Positions 33,010 through 39,957 of a stretch of 57,175 nt of DNA are shown one piece after another. Each line of letters starts with the position of its first letter. Position 1 is the first letter of the stretch. This DNA is from Glaesserella parasuis (GTDB taxonomy: Bacteria; Pseudomonadota; Gammaproteobacteria; Enterobacterales; Pasteurellaceae), in the NCBI RefSeq assembly GCF_002015085.1, contig NZ_MUXW01000031.1, positions 1-57,175 of the forward strand, in the 5' to 3' direction. A program made the translations under genes and the position numbers. The notes beneath the pieces are model-generated. The model saw nothing but the letters and a program-made list of their open reading frames with translations, was not told the origin of the DNA and did no database searches.

Positions 33010-33366
33010 ATGTGCGAAAAATCGGAAAAATCACCAGTTTTAAATGTTACATTTAGCAAACGTCGAGGCAAGGTAGCAATAACACTCAATGCTGACGTAG
33101 ATAGTTTTTCATATAAAAATGTAGGCTACTATAATACTGGATTACAAACGGACGATGGTCAATACATCTACTTACGATTTGAACTTGCATCAAAATTAAA
33201 AACAATTGAGCACTTAAACCTAAACCCCAAATATGTGTTGCAAAAACAAACAACATTAAATCGTATTTGGCTCCCCTTTATTCTTAAAGCCGATATTTTT
33301 GAAGGCATACTCACAAAGCGTCCTGACGTTATTTTTGTAGACCGTGACACACCTACTGTTTTATAA
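33010..33366 (+). CDS. Hypothetical protein, rightward in the accessory region
   Basis: 118 residues, MCEKSEKSPVLNVTFSKRRG at the start and a beta-rich middle (NVGYYNTGLQTDDGQYIYLR). AAGGAG lies 7 bp before the ATG at 33010. It reads against the leftward genes on both sides. The MCEK start resembles those of the rightward early genes at 37083 and 38204. No family recognised. Confidence 0.65.
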   Translation: MCEKSEKSPVLNVTFSKRRGKVAITLNADVDSFSYKNVGYYNTGLQTDDGQYIYLRFELASKLKTIEHLNLNPKYVLQKQTTLNRIWLPFILKADIFEGILTKRPDVIFVDRDTPTVL

Positions 33367-33387
33367 AAGATATTTTGGGAGAAAATA

Positions 33388-33552
33388 ATGAATTACATCG
33401 GTAAACTTATTCGCATTGGTAAAAGTCAAATTATTGAATTAAACAAAGATGTTGGCTGTTTTTTTACGAAAACAGCCCTTACTTTCCGATTGCATATGGG
33501 ATATATGCCACACGCCAAGACTACGAAGAGCAAGAGTACCGCCTCAAACTAG
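33388..33552 (+). pseudogene. Short gene with probable frameshift at a T7 run
   Basis: A good ribosome site (GGGAG) and ATG start a 54-codon frame, MNYIGKLIRIGKSQIIELNK and on to GCFF. At the seven T (33462-33469 region) the -1 frame continues as YENSPYFPIAYGIYATRQDY then EEQEYRLKLG, which looks more protein-like than the zero frame and stays open to 33677. A one-base change has probably broken the gene; a T-TTT-TTT slip is also possible. The continued frame overlaps the end of the gene on the other strand. Confidence 0.45.
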
Positions 33553-33996
33553 GGCTTCCAACAGCCACGCTTTTAACATCTCAACCGGTATTGACTGTAC
33601 CTGAGCTAGAATTGTCTGTTTTTGCGATTGAGATAATGCTTGCACCAACGGCTTTAAACTCTCCGCATCTAGCGTAACCTTTTGCATTTGTAAAATTGCC
33701 GACAAGCCACCATCATTTGCAATCAAATCAATGCCCTTTGCTGTCGCTTGATATTCTCCATTAAGCCGTCGAATAAGGGCGTGTTCTTCTAAATAAGCTA
33801 AATTCGCTTTTAAGTGGGCGTTAGCAAAACCGTCTTTTGGCTTTTTAATAAAGTCTTGCATTTCGTCCCACGTTTGCACGTTATCCAATTGTTCTTCTAT
33901 ATAAAACCAATAAAGCTCGTCGTCTGACAATGTTTGTGGATAGGCAATTTTAAGTAGCTTCAATAGTCCATTTTGCAACTTGCGATCAATGTCCAT
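33544..33996 (-). CDS. Hypothetical protein, second of a coupled pair
   Basis: 150 residues. The N-terminal half looks like a winged-helix reader (ANAHLKANLAYLEEHALIRR then LNGEYQATAKGIDLI). The C-terminal half is helical (LVQALSQSQKQTILAQVQS). The start overlaps the stop of the 149-residue gene as TAATG, so translation is coupled. No named family. It is last in the leftward operon beginning at cI. Confidence 0.8.
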   Translation of the reverse strand: MDIDRKLQNGLLKLLKIAYPQTLSDDELYWFYIEEQLDNVQTWDEMQDFIKKPKDGFANAHLKANLAYLEEHALIRRLNGEYQATAKGIDLIANDGGLSAILQMQKVTLDAESLKPLVQALSQSQKQTILAQVQSIPVEMLKAWLLEALV

Positions 33997-34445
33997 TACC
34001 CAAACACCCTTTTCAATATTTCCCCAATTTTACTCTTAGTCTGTTTTGTTTCTTGCTGAAATAACGCCACTCGATTTTTTTCGATGGCTAAATCCATTTC
34101 TAGTTTAGTGACTTTGGATTTTTCTTCAGAAAGGGAAAGACGGTGGTTTTCTTTTTCTTGGTAAAAGGAGAACAGGATATTTTTAATTTCGTAGAATTTA
34201 AGAAATTCTTCATCGTTGAATTTTATAAACATAAAATCGCCACGCATTTGTGTGCAAATGTCTTGAAGGGCTTTGAAAAATTGTGGGTCGGTGGATTTGA
34301 ACCCCATTAGTTCTTTGGTGAGTTTTTTTCTATCCAAAGGCGAAATAAAATGTTGGTGAATTTCGACTTTGGTTTGTGAATCAATTTTCACGCCATTTGC
34401 CATACCTACGGAACCGCTAAAATATTGGTGGCTAACATCGCCCAT
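33996..34445 (-). CDS. Hypothetical coiled-coil protein, first of a coupled pair
   Basis: 149 residues. The N-terminus MGDVSHQYFSGSVGMANGVK resembles the C-terminus of the cI product (QQVFSGDVGEVIG), a local likeness of unknown meaning. Residues about 85-135 form a coiled coil (LSEEKSKVTKLEMDLAIEKN). AAGGAG lies 5 bp before the ATG. Its last 27-29 codons are duplicated at 32819-32905 ahead of a different gene, pointing to exchange of the downstream partner. Confidence 0.8.
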   Translation of the reverse strand: MGDVSHQYFSGSVGMANGVKIDSQTKVEIHQHFISPLDRKKLTKELMGFKSTDPQFFKALQDICTQMRGDFMFIKFNDEEFLKFYEIKNILFSFYQEKENHRLSLSEEKSKVTKLEMDLAIEKNRVALFQQETKQTKSKIGEILKRVFG

Positions 34446-34470
34446 ATTTACTCCTTGGCTAAATAGTTAT

Positions 34471-34776
34471 TTAATTCTTTTGATCTTTGTCGCTCTCGTT
34501 ACTTTCTTCATTTTCTGAATCATTTAAGAGATTTTGAATAGTTTGTTTCGATTTTTTACTCTGTTTTTTCCCACCTTTGCCACAAACATTTTCACAAGGC
34601 ACACCATCGCCGTCACGGTCTAACCGTACAAGACCACAGATTTTAAGATGATAATAGGCTTCATCACAGTTCACCATTTCTTTACAGTATCTTTTATCGC
34701 AATCGTATTCTTGGGCAAAACTGGGGAATGTAAAGAAAGCAGAACAAACAAATAAAAATACTTTAAACTTTTTCAT
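34471..34776 (-). CDS. Exported Excalibur-domain protein
   Basis: 101 residues. A signal peptide (MKKFKVFLFVCSAFFTFPSF then AQE) predicts export to the periplasm. The mature part has CKEMVNCDEAYYHLKICGL and LDRDGDGVPCENVCG, the Excalibur calcium-binding motif DxDxDGxxCE with conserved Cys. The tail is Lys/Ser- and Glu/Asp-rich. It lies within the operon downstream of cI. Confidence 0.85.
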   Translation of the reverse strand: MKKFKVFLFVCSAFFTFPSFAQEYDCDKRYCKEMVNCDEAYYHLKICGLVRLDRDGDGVPCENVCGKGGKKQSKKSKQTIQNLLNDSENEESNESDKDQKN

Positions 34777-34797
34777 AACATTCCCCCTTATTCGCTT

Positions 34798-35130
34798 TTA
34801 TTGTTTGCAATAGGCTTGACCGAGTACTACCCATTCACCTGTGCTAACCAATTTTTTAATATCAATGACGTGAACAAAAACGCCAGTATCTTTAAAGCCG
34901 TTTTCATATAGAACAAGACAAACATACCCAGCATAACCATCTCGTCTTGTGCCGTCATCAAACACACCTACTTTAAAGGTGGTTGGCGTTGTCCAAATCG
35001 CATCTTTCACTTTCGGCTCTTCATCACTTAAGAAAATTTGTTTTACTTTTTCTCTCTGAGCGTCCAAATTGTCTGCTGAAGCTGAAAATGTCAGAAATAA
35101 TGCACTTAATAACACAAATAATTTTTTCAT
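34798..35130 (-). CDS. Exported hypothetical protein
   Basis: 110 residues starting MKKLFVLLSALFLTFSASAD, a clear signal peptide. The mature region has DAIWTTPTTFKVGVFDDGTR and GYVCLVLYENGFKD, beta-rich, with two Cys. The start at 35130 is supported by AGGAG 7 bp upstream. It lies between the lipoprotein and the Excalibur gene. No family recognised. Confidence 0.8.
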   Translation of the reverse strand: MKKLFVLLSALFLTFSASADNLDAQREKVKQIFLSDEEPKVKDAIWTTPTTFKVGVFDDGTRRDGYAGYVCLVLYENGFKDTGVFVHVIDIKKLVSTGEWVVLGQAYCKQ

Positions 35131-35140
35131 TTTGGTTCTC

Positions 35141-36292
35141 CTATTCATTAAAATTTACAGGTTCTTGTTTAATTTTTTTATACGATAGATAACTTAATCC
35201 ACCCATATTTTTAAATACTTTTAACTCCAATGTAATACCATCAATAACTTTCTTCACTTTGATAGTTTCTTCTTTTTTCATTCTTTTACCTGCAATATCA
35301 ATCATTGCATTAATTTCTTTAAAGGCTTTATCAGGGTCTGGCATTACTAAGACTGTTGTAGCAAGACCAGCTAAAGTATGCAGAATAATATCATTGTCGT
35401 TTACCATTCCAAATTGAAGTGATACCGTTTCTATTTTTTCCCAATCATTACCAACTGCTTCAATAGATACAACTTTATTTAATGGAATTGTATAAGCATT
35501 TTTGCCTGACTCTAATTTTCTAATATCAAAGTCGCCATTCATTCCAATTTCTCTTAATTTGGTTTGAATAGTCAATAAATTAAAGTTTAACGGATCAATT
35601 ACATCTTGCATTGGAATTTCAATTTTTCCAGTCGAAAGTGCTTTTATAATATTTGTAGCGTAAGGGCTATTATAAAATTTACTTGATAAGTTCGATGAAG
35701 AATAACCTAGCACTACATATTGATTTTGTTTATCAAAACTAACTAAATCATTAAAATCTTTTGCAGGGCTAAAAGTCTGTAATACGTTTAGGGCTTTTTC
35801 TCTTGTTGCCTTAATTTTGGTGTGATATTTTTTAGGAAGTGGCTTATTTGTTTGAACATCAATAGGCACTACTTCTAAAGTAATTTCATCAGTTAAAGTG
35901 TTGGTAAATATTCTGTAAAGTGCAGAGAGAAATTCATATCGACTATCTTTTAATGTGATTTCTTCATCTGATTTTGCAATAGTTGGATGTAGCAATATAT
36001 GCAATGGTTTTTCAGAAACCAGTTTTATATTTTTGTCTTCAACATCATATAAGCTAAGCGCAGAAAACATATCTAAAACGTTGTTGAAAATAACTGTTCC
36101 TTTTTCATTTTTAGAAAATGGCACGTCTTTAATCATATTTTCGGGCAATATTGCCTTTATGTCGGGTTCAGATTTTATGGACTCAGTTTGTTGAGATGTA
36201 TTTGCGTTTGTTTCAGTACTTGCTGATTGCGGTGTATCATCACAAGCTGAGAGAGTTAAGCCTAAAAATGAAAGCATTAGTAGTTTTTTCAT
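35141..36292 (-). CDS. Large lipoprotein in the cI-linked operon
   Basis: 383 residues. MKKLLMLSFLGLTLSACDDT has a lipobox (LSAC), so the mature protein is a lipoprotein. After a Ser/Thr/Gln linker the body has KGTVIFNNVLDMFSALSLYD and KIEIPMQDVIDPLNFNLLTI; no known domain is evident. The gene starts 8 bp after the cI stop and is probably cotranscribed with it, hence expressed in the lysogen. Envelope-level superinfection exclusion or host fitness are plausible roles, unproven. Confidence 0.8.
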   Translation of the reverse strand: MKKLLMLSFLGLTLSACDDTPQSASTETNANTSQQTESIKSEPDIKAILPENMIKDVPFSKNEKGTVIFNNVLDMFSALSLYDVEDKNIKLVSEKPLHILLHPTIAKSDEEITLKDSRYEFLSALYRIFTNTLTDEITLEVVPIDVQTNKPLPKKYHTKIKATREKALNVLQTFSPAKDFNDLVSFDKQNQYVVLGYSSSNLSSKFYNSPYATNIIKALSTGKIEIPMQDVIDPLNFNLLTIQTKLREIGMNGDFDIRKLESGKNAYTIPLNKVVSIEAVGNDWEKIETVSLQFGMVNDNDIILHTLAGLATTVLVMPDPDKAFKEINAMIDIAGKRMKKEETIKVKKVIDGITLELKVFKNMGGLSYLSYKKIKQEPVNFNE

Positions 36293-36300
36293 AACATTTC

Positions 36301-36708
36301 CTATTTTTTTATCCCTATAACTTCCCCAACATCACCACTAAACACTTGCTGGTTATTGCCGTTGCCGTGAGCGGTTTGATGTGTGCCACTTTTTGCAAAG
36401 TCACCCTCTTCTAGGCTGGTGAGTAATTTTAATTTTTGTTTGAAATCCAATTTGGCAAAGCGTGCTAGAAGTTCGGTTTCCATTTCGTCTTGGGTGTTTT
36501 CTTCTTTTCCCAATACTAACCAATCTAAAGTTAGAGAATGGGTATTAGCAAACTCAATAGCTACTTCAAAAGGAAAGTTATTTCTGTTTCTCCAATTTCT
36601 TATTGTTGATGATGGTTTGTTGATAATTTGAGCTAATTCATCATCTGTACTGACAGATAAGACTGATTTCATTCGTTCAATAATTGAGCGACTATTTAAT
36701 ATATCCAT
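36301..36708 (-). CDS. cI: CI-like prophage repressor
   Basis: 135 residues with a phage CI-type helix-turn-helix (SVLSVSTDDELAQIINKPSS then TIRNWRNRNNFPF) and a short C-terminal region with LDWLVLGKEE, without a LexA-type protease domain. The C-terminus ends GNNQQVFSGDVGEVIGIKK. The ATG at 36708 follows AAGGGG. Two TTGC-N6-GCAA sites lie just upstream, where it should act on its own and the divergent early promoter. Confidence 0.88.
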   Translation of the reverse strand: MDILNSRSIIERMKSVLSVSTDDELAQIINKPSSTIRNWRNRNNFPFEVAIEFANTHSLTLDWLVLGKEENTQDEMETELLARFAKLDFKQKLKLLTSLEEGDFAKSGTHQTAHGNGNNQQVFSGDVGEVIGIKK

Positions 36709-36718
36709 AAAAAACCCC

Positions 36719-36765
36719 TTGCAATGTCGCAAAATTGGTTGCAATGTCGCAAAATGAGATATAAA
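36719..36765. promoter_or_regulatory. Tandem repressor operators in the cI / early switch
   Basis: TTGCAATGTCGCAAAA occurs twice, at 36719-36734 and 36739-36754, exactly 20 bp apart (two helical turns). Each copy is the dyad TTGC-N6-GCAA. The second overlaps a tentative rightward promoter, TTGCAA then TATAAA (36760-36765) with a short 15-bp spacer. CI is the likely binder. Confidence 0.75.
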
Positions 36766-36851
36766 ATACTTCACAACAAAGCAAAACCGATCGAAATGGA
36801 TCGTTTTAATAAAATGTACTAACAATATCAATAAACACAAGGGGTGTCTAG

Positions 36852-37046
36852 ATGGAAAAAGGTGATCTCAGTCACAAAACTGGGAGAAAAATCCGCCCGA
36901 CGCGTGAAGTGTCTGTGGCGTTTCATATGACGTTAAACGAGGAAGAAGGCATTGCCTTTGAGAAAGAGCGTGAACGTTTGGGGCTCGCCACTAAGGCGGC
37001 ATTGGGGCGGATGTTAATCCGTCAGGGTTTGGGGTTGGCTGTTTGA
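36852..37046 (+). CDS. Early regulator, Cro/Cox position
   Basis: 64 residues: a basic N-terminus, REVSVAFHMTLNEEEGIAFE, then a helical end with AALGRMLIRQGLGL. The pattern suggests a ribbon-helix-helix DNA-binding protein. AAGGGG precedes the ATG. It is the first rightward gene opposite cI, where Cro or Cox lies in P2-like phages. Confidence 0.7.
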   Translation: MEKGDLSHKTGRKIRPTREVSVAFHMTLNEEEGIAFEKERERLGLATKAALGRMLIRQGLGLAV

Positions 37047-37082
37047 TGAAAGAAGCCTTAAAGGCAAGGGGGGATAAGGGGA

Positions 37083-37391
37083 ATGTGTGAGAAAGATTGT
37101 TTAATGTTCAGCCGTAGCATTTTGGACTTAGCCAAAATGCACGGCGTGCAGTGTGCGGAAAAAGTATTGAATAGTTTAGACACTACGGCTTCAAATGCTG
37201 AGCAAGAGCCGTCGTTATCGCAGAGTGCAAAATCTGCTGGTTCTGTTGTAGTAAATTTACATATTCACGTTCCAGCGTTGCATCTTCAGGTAGGGTCTCA
37301 AGATGAGCATTTATTTGCGAAAGCTGTTCAGAAAGAGATTGAGACATTGACGTTAGCGATGTCGAAAAATCTTCGAACTTCGTTGAAATAA
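37083..37391 (+). CDS. Early gene of convergent unit 1
   Basis: 102 codons, MCEKDCLMFSRSILDLAKMH and on to SAGSVVVNLHIHVPALHL. The start context, GGGGA directly before ATGTGTGAGAAAG, is shared with the gene at 38204. Its last 209 bp overlap the leftward gene on the other strand. Both frames look protein-like in part, so one may be only partly used. Confidence 0.45.
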   Translation: MCEKDCLMFSRSILDLAKMHGVQCAEKVLNSLDTTASNAEQEPSLSQSAKSAGSVVVNLHIHVPALHLQVGSQDEHLFAKAVQKEIETLTLAMSKNLRTSLK

Positions 37392-37494
37392 TGAATTTAG
37401 CAATAGATGTGGTGTACTGGTTTTGCTGGTAAAGCAGTTCAGAGAGTAGTGCAAGGCGTATTTCTAGTTTTGCAAGTCGAGTTTCAATTGTCAT
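37183..37494 (-). CDS. Coiled-coil protein of convergent unit 1
   Basis: 103 residues beginning MTIETRLAKLEIRLALLSEL, helical throughout, with STSLTSMSQSLSEQLSQINA. AAGGAA lies 7 bp before the ATG at 37494. It has a strong promoter in leader A. The upstream in-frame extension is the promoter region shared by three genes and is not taken as protein. No family recognised. Confidence 0.65.
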   Translation of the reverse strand: MTIETRLAKLEIRLALLSELLYQQNQYTTSIAKFIISTKFEDFSTSLTSMSQSLSEQLSQINAHLETLPEDATLEREYVNLLQQNQQILHSAITTALAQHLKP

Positions 37495-37500
37495 AGTAAG

Positions 37501-37569
37501 TTCCTTTTTTGAGTGAATGGAAATGGGATTATAAACAAAGGCAAATTTTGAGATCAATTGATGTGTTTA
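37501..37569. repeat. Divergent leader repeat A with leftward promoter
   Basis: The first 51 bp are identical to 38117-38167, and similarity continues to the end. The leftward promoter is TTGATC (37557-37552), 18-bp spacer, TATAAT (37533-37528). Rightward it leads into the ribosome site of the gene at 37583. Confidence 0.85.
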
Positions 37570-37582
37570 ATAGGAGGGAAAG

Positions 37583-37789
37583 ATGAAGCTGAGTGAAGAG
37601 ACAAAAGGTGATATTTTGGCTGGTCATTCATATTTGAGCTTGTATCTGCTTTTTATTGAATCTCCAGACGGCTACGAACATTGGATTTTTTTAGCGTTGC
37701 TCATTAGCCGTTGGTTTTTGTTGGTTTGGTTATACCCTGAACAGTCTAGGAACGATAGTCACACTCACAACAAAAAAGATGAACTTTAA
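37583..37789 (+). CDS. Small membrane protein of convergent unit 2
   Basis: 68 residues with one or two hydrophobic segments (GHSYLSLYLLFI and WIFLALLISRWFLLVWLY) and a polar end. TAGGAGGG lies 5 bp before the ATG, one of the best ribosome sites in the region. Its end overlaps the leftward gene 37730-38110 by 60 bp. No family recognised. Confidence 0.6.
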   Translation: MKLSEETKGDILAGHSYLSLYLLFIESPDGYEHWIFLALLISRWFLLVWLYPEQSRNDSHTHNKKDEL

Positions 37790-38110
37790 CCAAAAATATT
37801 GCGAAATGGCTTGGATTTCATCTGTTGCAAAGTTAAAGCCGAGTTGTTGAAGCTCTGTTTGTGAAAAGCTACTAAGGGTAATCGCTACGATACATAAAAG
37901 CCTAAGAAACTCTTTAAGCGCTGATACAGGGACTTGTTCAATATGGCGTTTGGTGTATCGGTAGATAAGCTCAAAAGACACAACAAGTAAGCACAGTAGG
38001 CGGATTTGCCAATCAAATGTGAACTCTGGTGTAAGTACGTTGTGGTAGTAAAGGAAAGAAGCGCTAAACACAATAGCGTAACCTGATATGTTGATGAGAT
38101 TAGATTTCAT
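37730..38110 (-). CDS. Membrane protein of convergent unit 2
   Basis: 126 residues, MKSNLINISGYAIVFSASFL at the start, then WQIRLLCLLVVSFELIYRY, LLCIVAITLSSFSQTEL and FWLKFIFFVVSVTIVPRLF: about four membrane segments. AAGGAA lies upstream of the ATG at 38110 and leader B supplies a TATAAT promoter. Unknown function; a lysogen-expressed membrane protein may exclude other phages. Confidence 0.7.
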   Translation of the reverse strand: MKSNLINISGYAIVFSASFLYYHNVLTPEFTFDWQIRLLCLLVVSFELIYRYTKRHIEQVPVSALKEFLRLLCIVAITLSSFSQTELQQLGFNFATDEIQAISQYFWLKFIFFVVSVTIVPRLFRV

Positions 38111-38116
38111 ATCGAA

Positions 38117-38185
38117 TTCCTTTTTTGAGTGAATGGAAATGGGATTATAAACAAAGGCAAATTTTGAAAGCAATTAATGTGTTTA
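38117..38185. repeat. Divergent leader repeat B with leftward promoter
   Basis: Near copy of leader A. The leftward promoter is TTGCTT (38173-38168), 18-bp spacer, TATAAT (38149-38144). Confidence 0.85.
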
Positions 38186-38203
38186 ACACGAGGAGAAAAG
38201 GGA

Positions 38204-38470
38204 ATGTGTGAGAAAGTTAAATGCCCTGTGAGTGCAGGGCTTGCAGAATGGGCGGATATTGGCAGTTTTAGCGAGTATTTACGCTTTCGAAAAAGTTCAG
38301 CAAATGACCGTGGAGCGTTTCCAAATCGTCAAGGAGAAAATCATCGTCCGTCTGCTCAATTAATTGAGAGATGTAAGTTGCGTAGCCTTGCAAAGCGTCA
38401 ATCTGTGATGGTTCGACAAGTTTTTGAAACTCGTCAATCAGCTGAAAATAGCGAGTGCGTAGGGTGTTAA
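38204..38470 (+). CDS. Early gene of convergent unit 3
   Basis: 88 codons, MCEKVKCPVSAGLAEWADIG then SFSEYLRFRKSS. GAGGAG lies about 12 bp upstream. From codon 22 on it overlaps the leftward gene 38268-38660, and the latter part (Arg/Ser/Gln-rich) may not be a selected protein. The first 30 residues look the most credible. Confidence 0.45.
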   Translation: MCEKVKCPVSAGLAEWADIGSFSEYLRFRKSSANDRGAFPNRQGENHRPSAQLIERCKLRSLAKRQSVMVRQVFETRQSAENSECVGC

Positions 38471-38660
38471 ATGTTGCTTCGTCCGTAGCTTGTAGAGCCG
38501 TTTCTAAGGCTTGAAAGGTAAGCGGTAATTTGCGTGGGTCGAACTGCAAGCGACTTTTTAAGGTTTTAAGTTGGTCTTTGGTAAGTTGTGCAACAATCGC
38601 TTTTGCAAATTGTCGCTCTGGATTAAGCATTGAAATATTTTCAAATTGTGTTGGGTTCAT
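38268..38660 (-). CDS. Helical protein of convergent unit 3
   Basis: 130 residues starting MNPTQFENISMLNPERQFAK, with KDQLKTLKSRLQFDPRKLPL and LIEQTDDDFLLDDLETLHGH. Soluble and helical, no known family. AAGGAA precedes the ATG at 38660, and leader C gives the promoter. Confidence 0.7.
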   Translation of the reverse strand: MNPTQFENISMLNPERQFAKAIVAQLTKDQLKTLKSRLQFDPRKLPLTFQALETALQATDEATFNTLRTRYFQLIDEFQKLVEPSQIDALQGYATYISQLIEQTDDDFLLDDLETLHGHLLNFFESVNTR

Positions 38661-38666
38661 TCTGAT

Positions 38667-38706
38667 TTCCTTTTTTGAGTGAATGGAAATTGAATTATAA
38701 ACAAAG
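38667..38706. repeat. Divergent leader repeat C with leftward promoter
   Basis: Third, shorter copy. The leftward promoter is TTGCTG (38723-38718), 18-bp spacer, TATAAT (38699-38694). Spacer length and -10 agree with A and B although the spacer bases differ, which supports a real promoter. Confidence 0.8.
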
Positions 38707-38759
38707 GTAGGTGATATCAGCAAAATATAACCAAAAACAAACCGCTTGCATATTGGGGA

Positions 38760-38879
38760 ATGTGCAAGGGGAAAACTGAGTTGAAAACGTGGGGGCCGTT
38801 GGGGAACGGCAGAAAAAAGTGGAAAAAGGATATCGCCGAAAGGCAGGGGAAAGATGAAAACAAACACGAAATGTCTTAA
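38760..38879 (+). CDS. Small basic protein ahead of the Ogr-like gene
   Basis: 39 residues, MCKGKTELKTWGPLGNGRKK then WKKDIAERQG. The ATG follows GGGGA, as in the MCEK genes at 37083 and 38204, so it is the rightward member of leader C. Its end overlaps the next gene by 26 bp. Too short for the usual gene finders; moderate support. Confidence 0.45.
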   Translation: MCKGKTELKTWGPLGNGRKKWKKDIAERQGKDENKHEMS

Positions 38880-39126
38880 ATGTGGTTCTGCTCTTAGTGT
38901 GAGAACATCGACTAATCCGACATTGCAGACCTGTGTCACTATTTTTAGGTGTCATCAGTGCGGTTGTTATGGCAAAGCAATGACTGAGATTGTTGAGTTT
39001 TATGAGCCTGAATACCGTGAAGCTGAAGGGTGGCAGTCAGCGACTAAACCGCTAAATCAGCTTGATAGACAGACTGTTGATATGTTCGCACCAGAATATA
39101 CACATTCATCTGATTTCAAATATTAA
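38854..39126 (+). CDS. Ogr/Delta-like zinc-finger late activator
   Basis: 90 residues with KCLKCGSALSVRTS near the start and FRCHQCGCYGKA about 25 residues later, the Cys pairs of the Ogr/Delta family. In P2 and P4 such proteins bind TGT-N12-ACA near -55 and recruit RNA polymerase to late promoters. Five promoters with TGT-N13-ACA in this prophage are the likely targets. A strong AGGGGAAAG ribosome site precedes the ATG. Unlike P2 ogr, the gene sits in the early operon, not after D. Confidence 0.85.
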   Translation: MKTNTKCLKCGSALSVRTSTNPTLQTCVTIFRCHQCGCYGKAMTEIVEFYEPEYREAEGWQSATKPLNQLDRQTVDMFAPEYTHSSDFKY

Positions 39127-39201
39127 TCTTTAAATTGTGTAAAAAATCGCCTTTTTATTAAAGGGCTGGTTTTTTGCACCCTGAAAACAGGAGTTTGAAC
39201 A

Positions 39202-39522
39202 ATGAGTAAACAATTTAGACGTAATCAACGCTGGCGTATGAACAGACAGATGAAAGACCGCCGTCGGTTAAATCTGTTTTTGGTGGAAAAACGTGTGCGT
39301 CATTTGGAAGGTCGTCAGGAAGTGGTGACGCTGGATTTAGAGAATACCCACGATTTATTGACGGCGCTAGAAACAAAGGTGGCAACGTTGGTGGCTGAGA
39401 AGAAAGCCCGTGAGCAAGCAGAGAAAGAGTTGCAATGGGTTGCCTATCCAAAACCGAAAAGCCTTGTTTGTCGTTTGTGGCAGTGGTTGCTTGGGGTGTT
39501 GTGTAGTAAGGGTAATCCGTAG
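39202..39522 (+). CDS. Hypothetical basic coiled-coil protein
   Basis: 106 residues, very basic N-terminus (FRRNQRWRMNRQMKDRRRLN), a coiled coil (LLTALETKVATLVAEKKARE) and a hydrophobic end (LVCRLWQWLLGVLC). No family recognised. Part of the rightward early operon. Confidence 0.7.
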   Translation: MSKQFRRNQRWRMNRQMKDRRRLNLFLVEKRVRHLEGRQEVVTLDLENTHDLLTALETKVATLVAEKKAREQAEKELQWVAYPKPKSLVCRLWQWLLGVLCSKGNP

Positions 39523-39531
39523 GGGTGAACG

Positions 39532-39957
39532 ATGACACGGTCAGAATGGGAGGCTTATCTCAAAGCTCAAGAAGCGGAAGGGGTAAAGCAGGTGCAAAAT
39601 TTGAAAGCTAAAGGGTTGAAGGGTTGGGCGTTGATCGATCAGTTTGTTGCTGGTCGAGTATTAGCCAGCCAAATTTGCCCTGAGAAACCTGAGCTGAACC
39701 GTGTCGATAGAGCTTTTTTAAGTCTGGATTATCTGCAACGAAGACGTTTATTAGGTATGGCAAATTTACTTGCACAAGAGCAAGGGCAATCCGTGGAAAT
39801 CAATGCAAATAAGCCTCTTGATGAATTTAAACAAGCGGAACGTGCGTGGATTGCCTGTGCTTTGCGAGAAATGCGAGAGATTAGCGGTAAATTCGGGCAG
39901 AACCTGAAATTTTATGAGTTCCACGAAACAGCAAAACGGAAGGGAAATTATGAATAG
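39532..39957 (+). CDS. Hypothetical early phage protein
   Basis: 141 residues starting MTRSEWEAYLKAQEAEGVKQ, helical, with LSLDYLQRRRLLGMANLLAQ. GGTGA precedes the ATG, 9 bp after the previous stop. Its end overlaps the broken gene that follows. No family recognised. Confidence 0.72.
   Translation: MTRSEWEAYLKAQEAEGVKQVQNLKAKGLKGWALIDQFVAGRVLASQICPEKPELNRVDRAFLSLDYLQRRRLLGMANLLAQEQGQSVEINANKPLDEFKQAERAWIACALREMREISGKFGQNLKFYEFHETAKRKGNYE

Noticed and set aside
36709..36840. Longer N-terminus for the CI protein.
   Set aside because: It would cover both operators and the promoter region; the ATG at 36708 has AAGGGG and the expected family start.
37495..37557. Conserved in-frame peptide extension KFAFVYNPISIHSKKE upstream of the three leftward cassette genes.
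   Set aside because: The conserved DNA is a promoter (TATAAT with an 18-bp spacer) and an AAGGAA ribosome site directly before the ATGs. In-frame openness is incidental.
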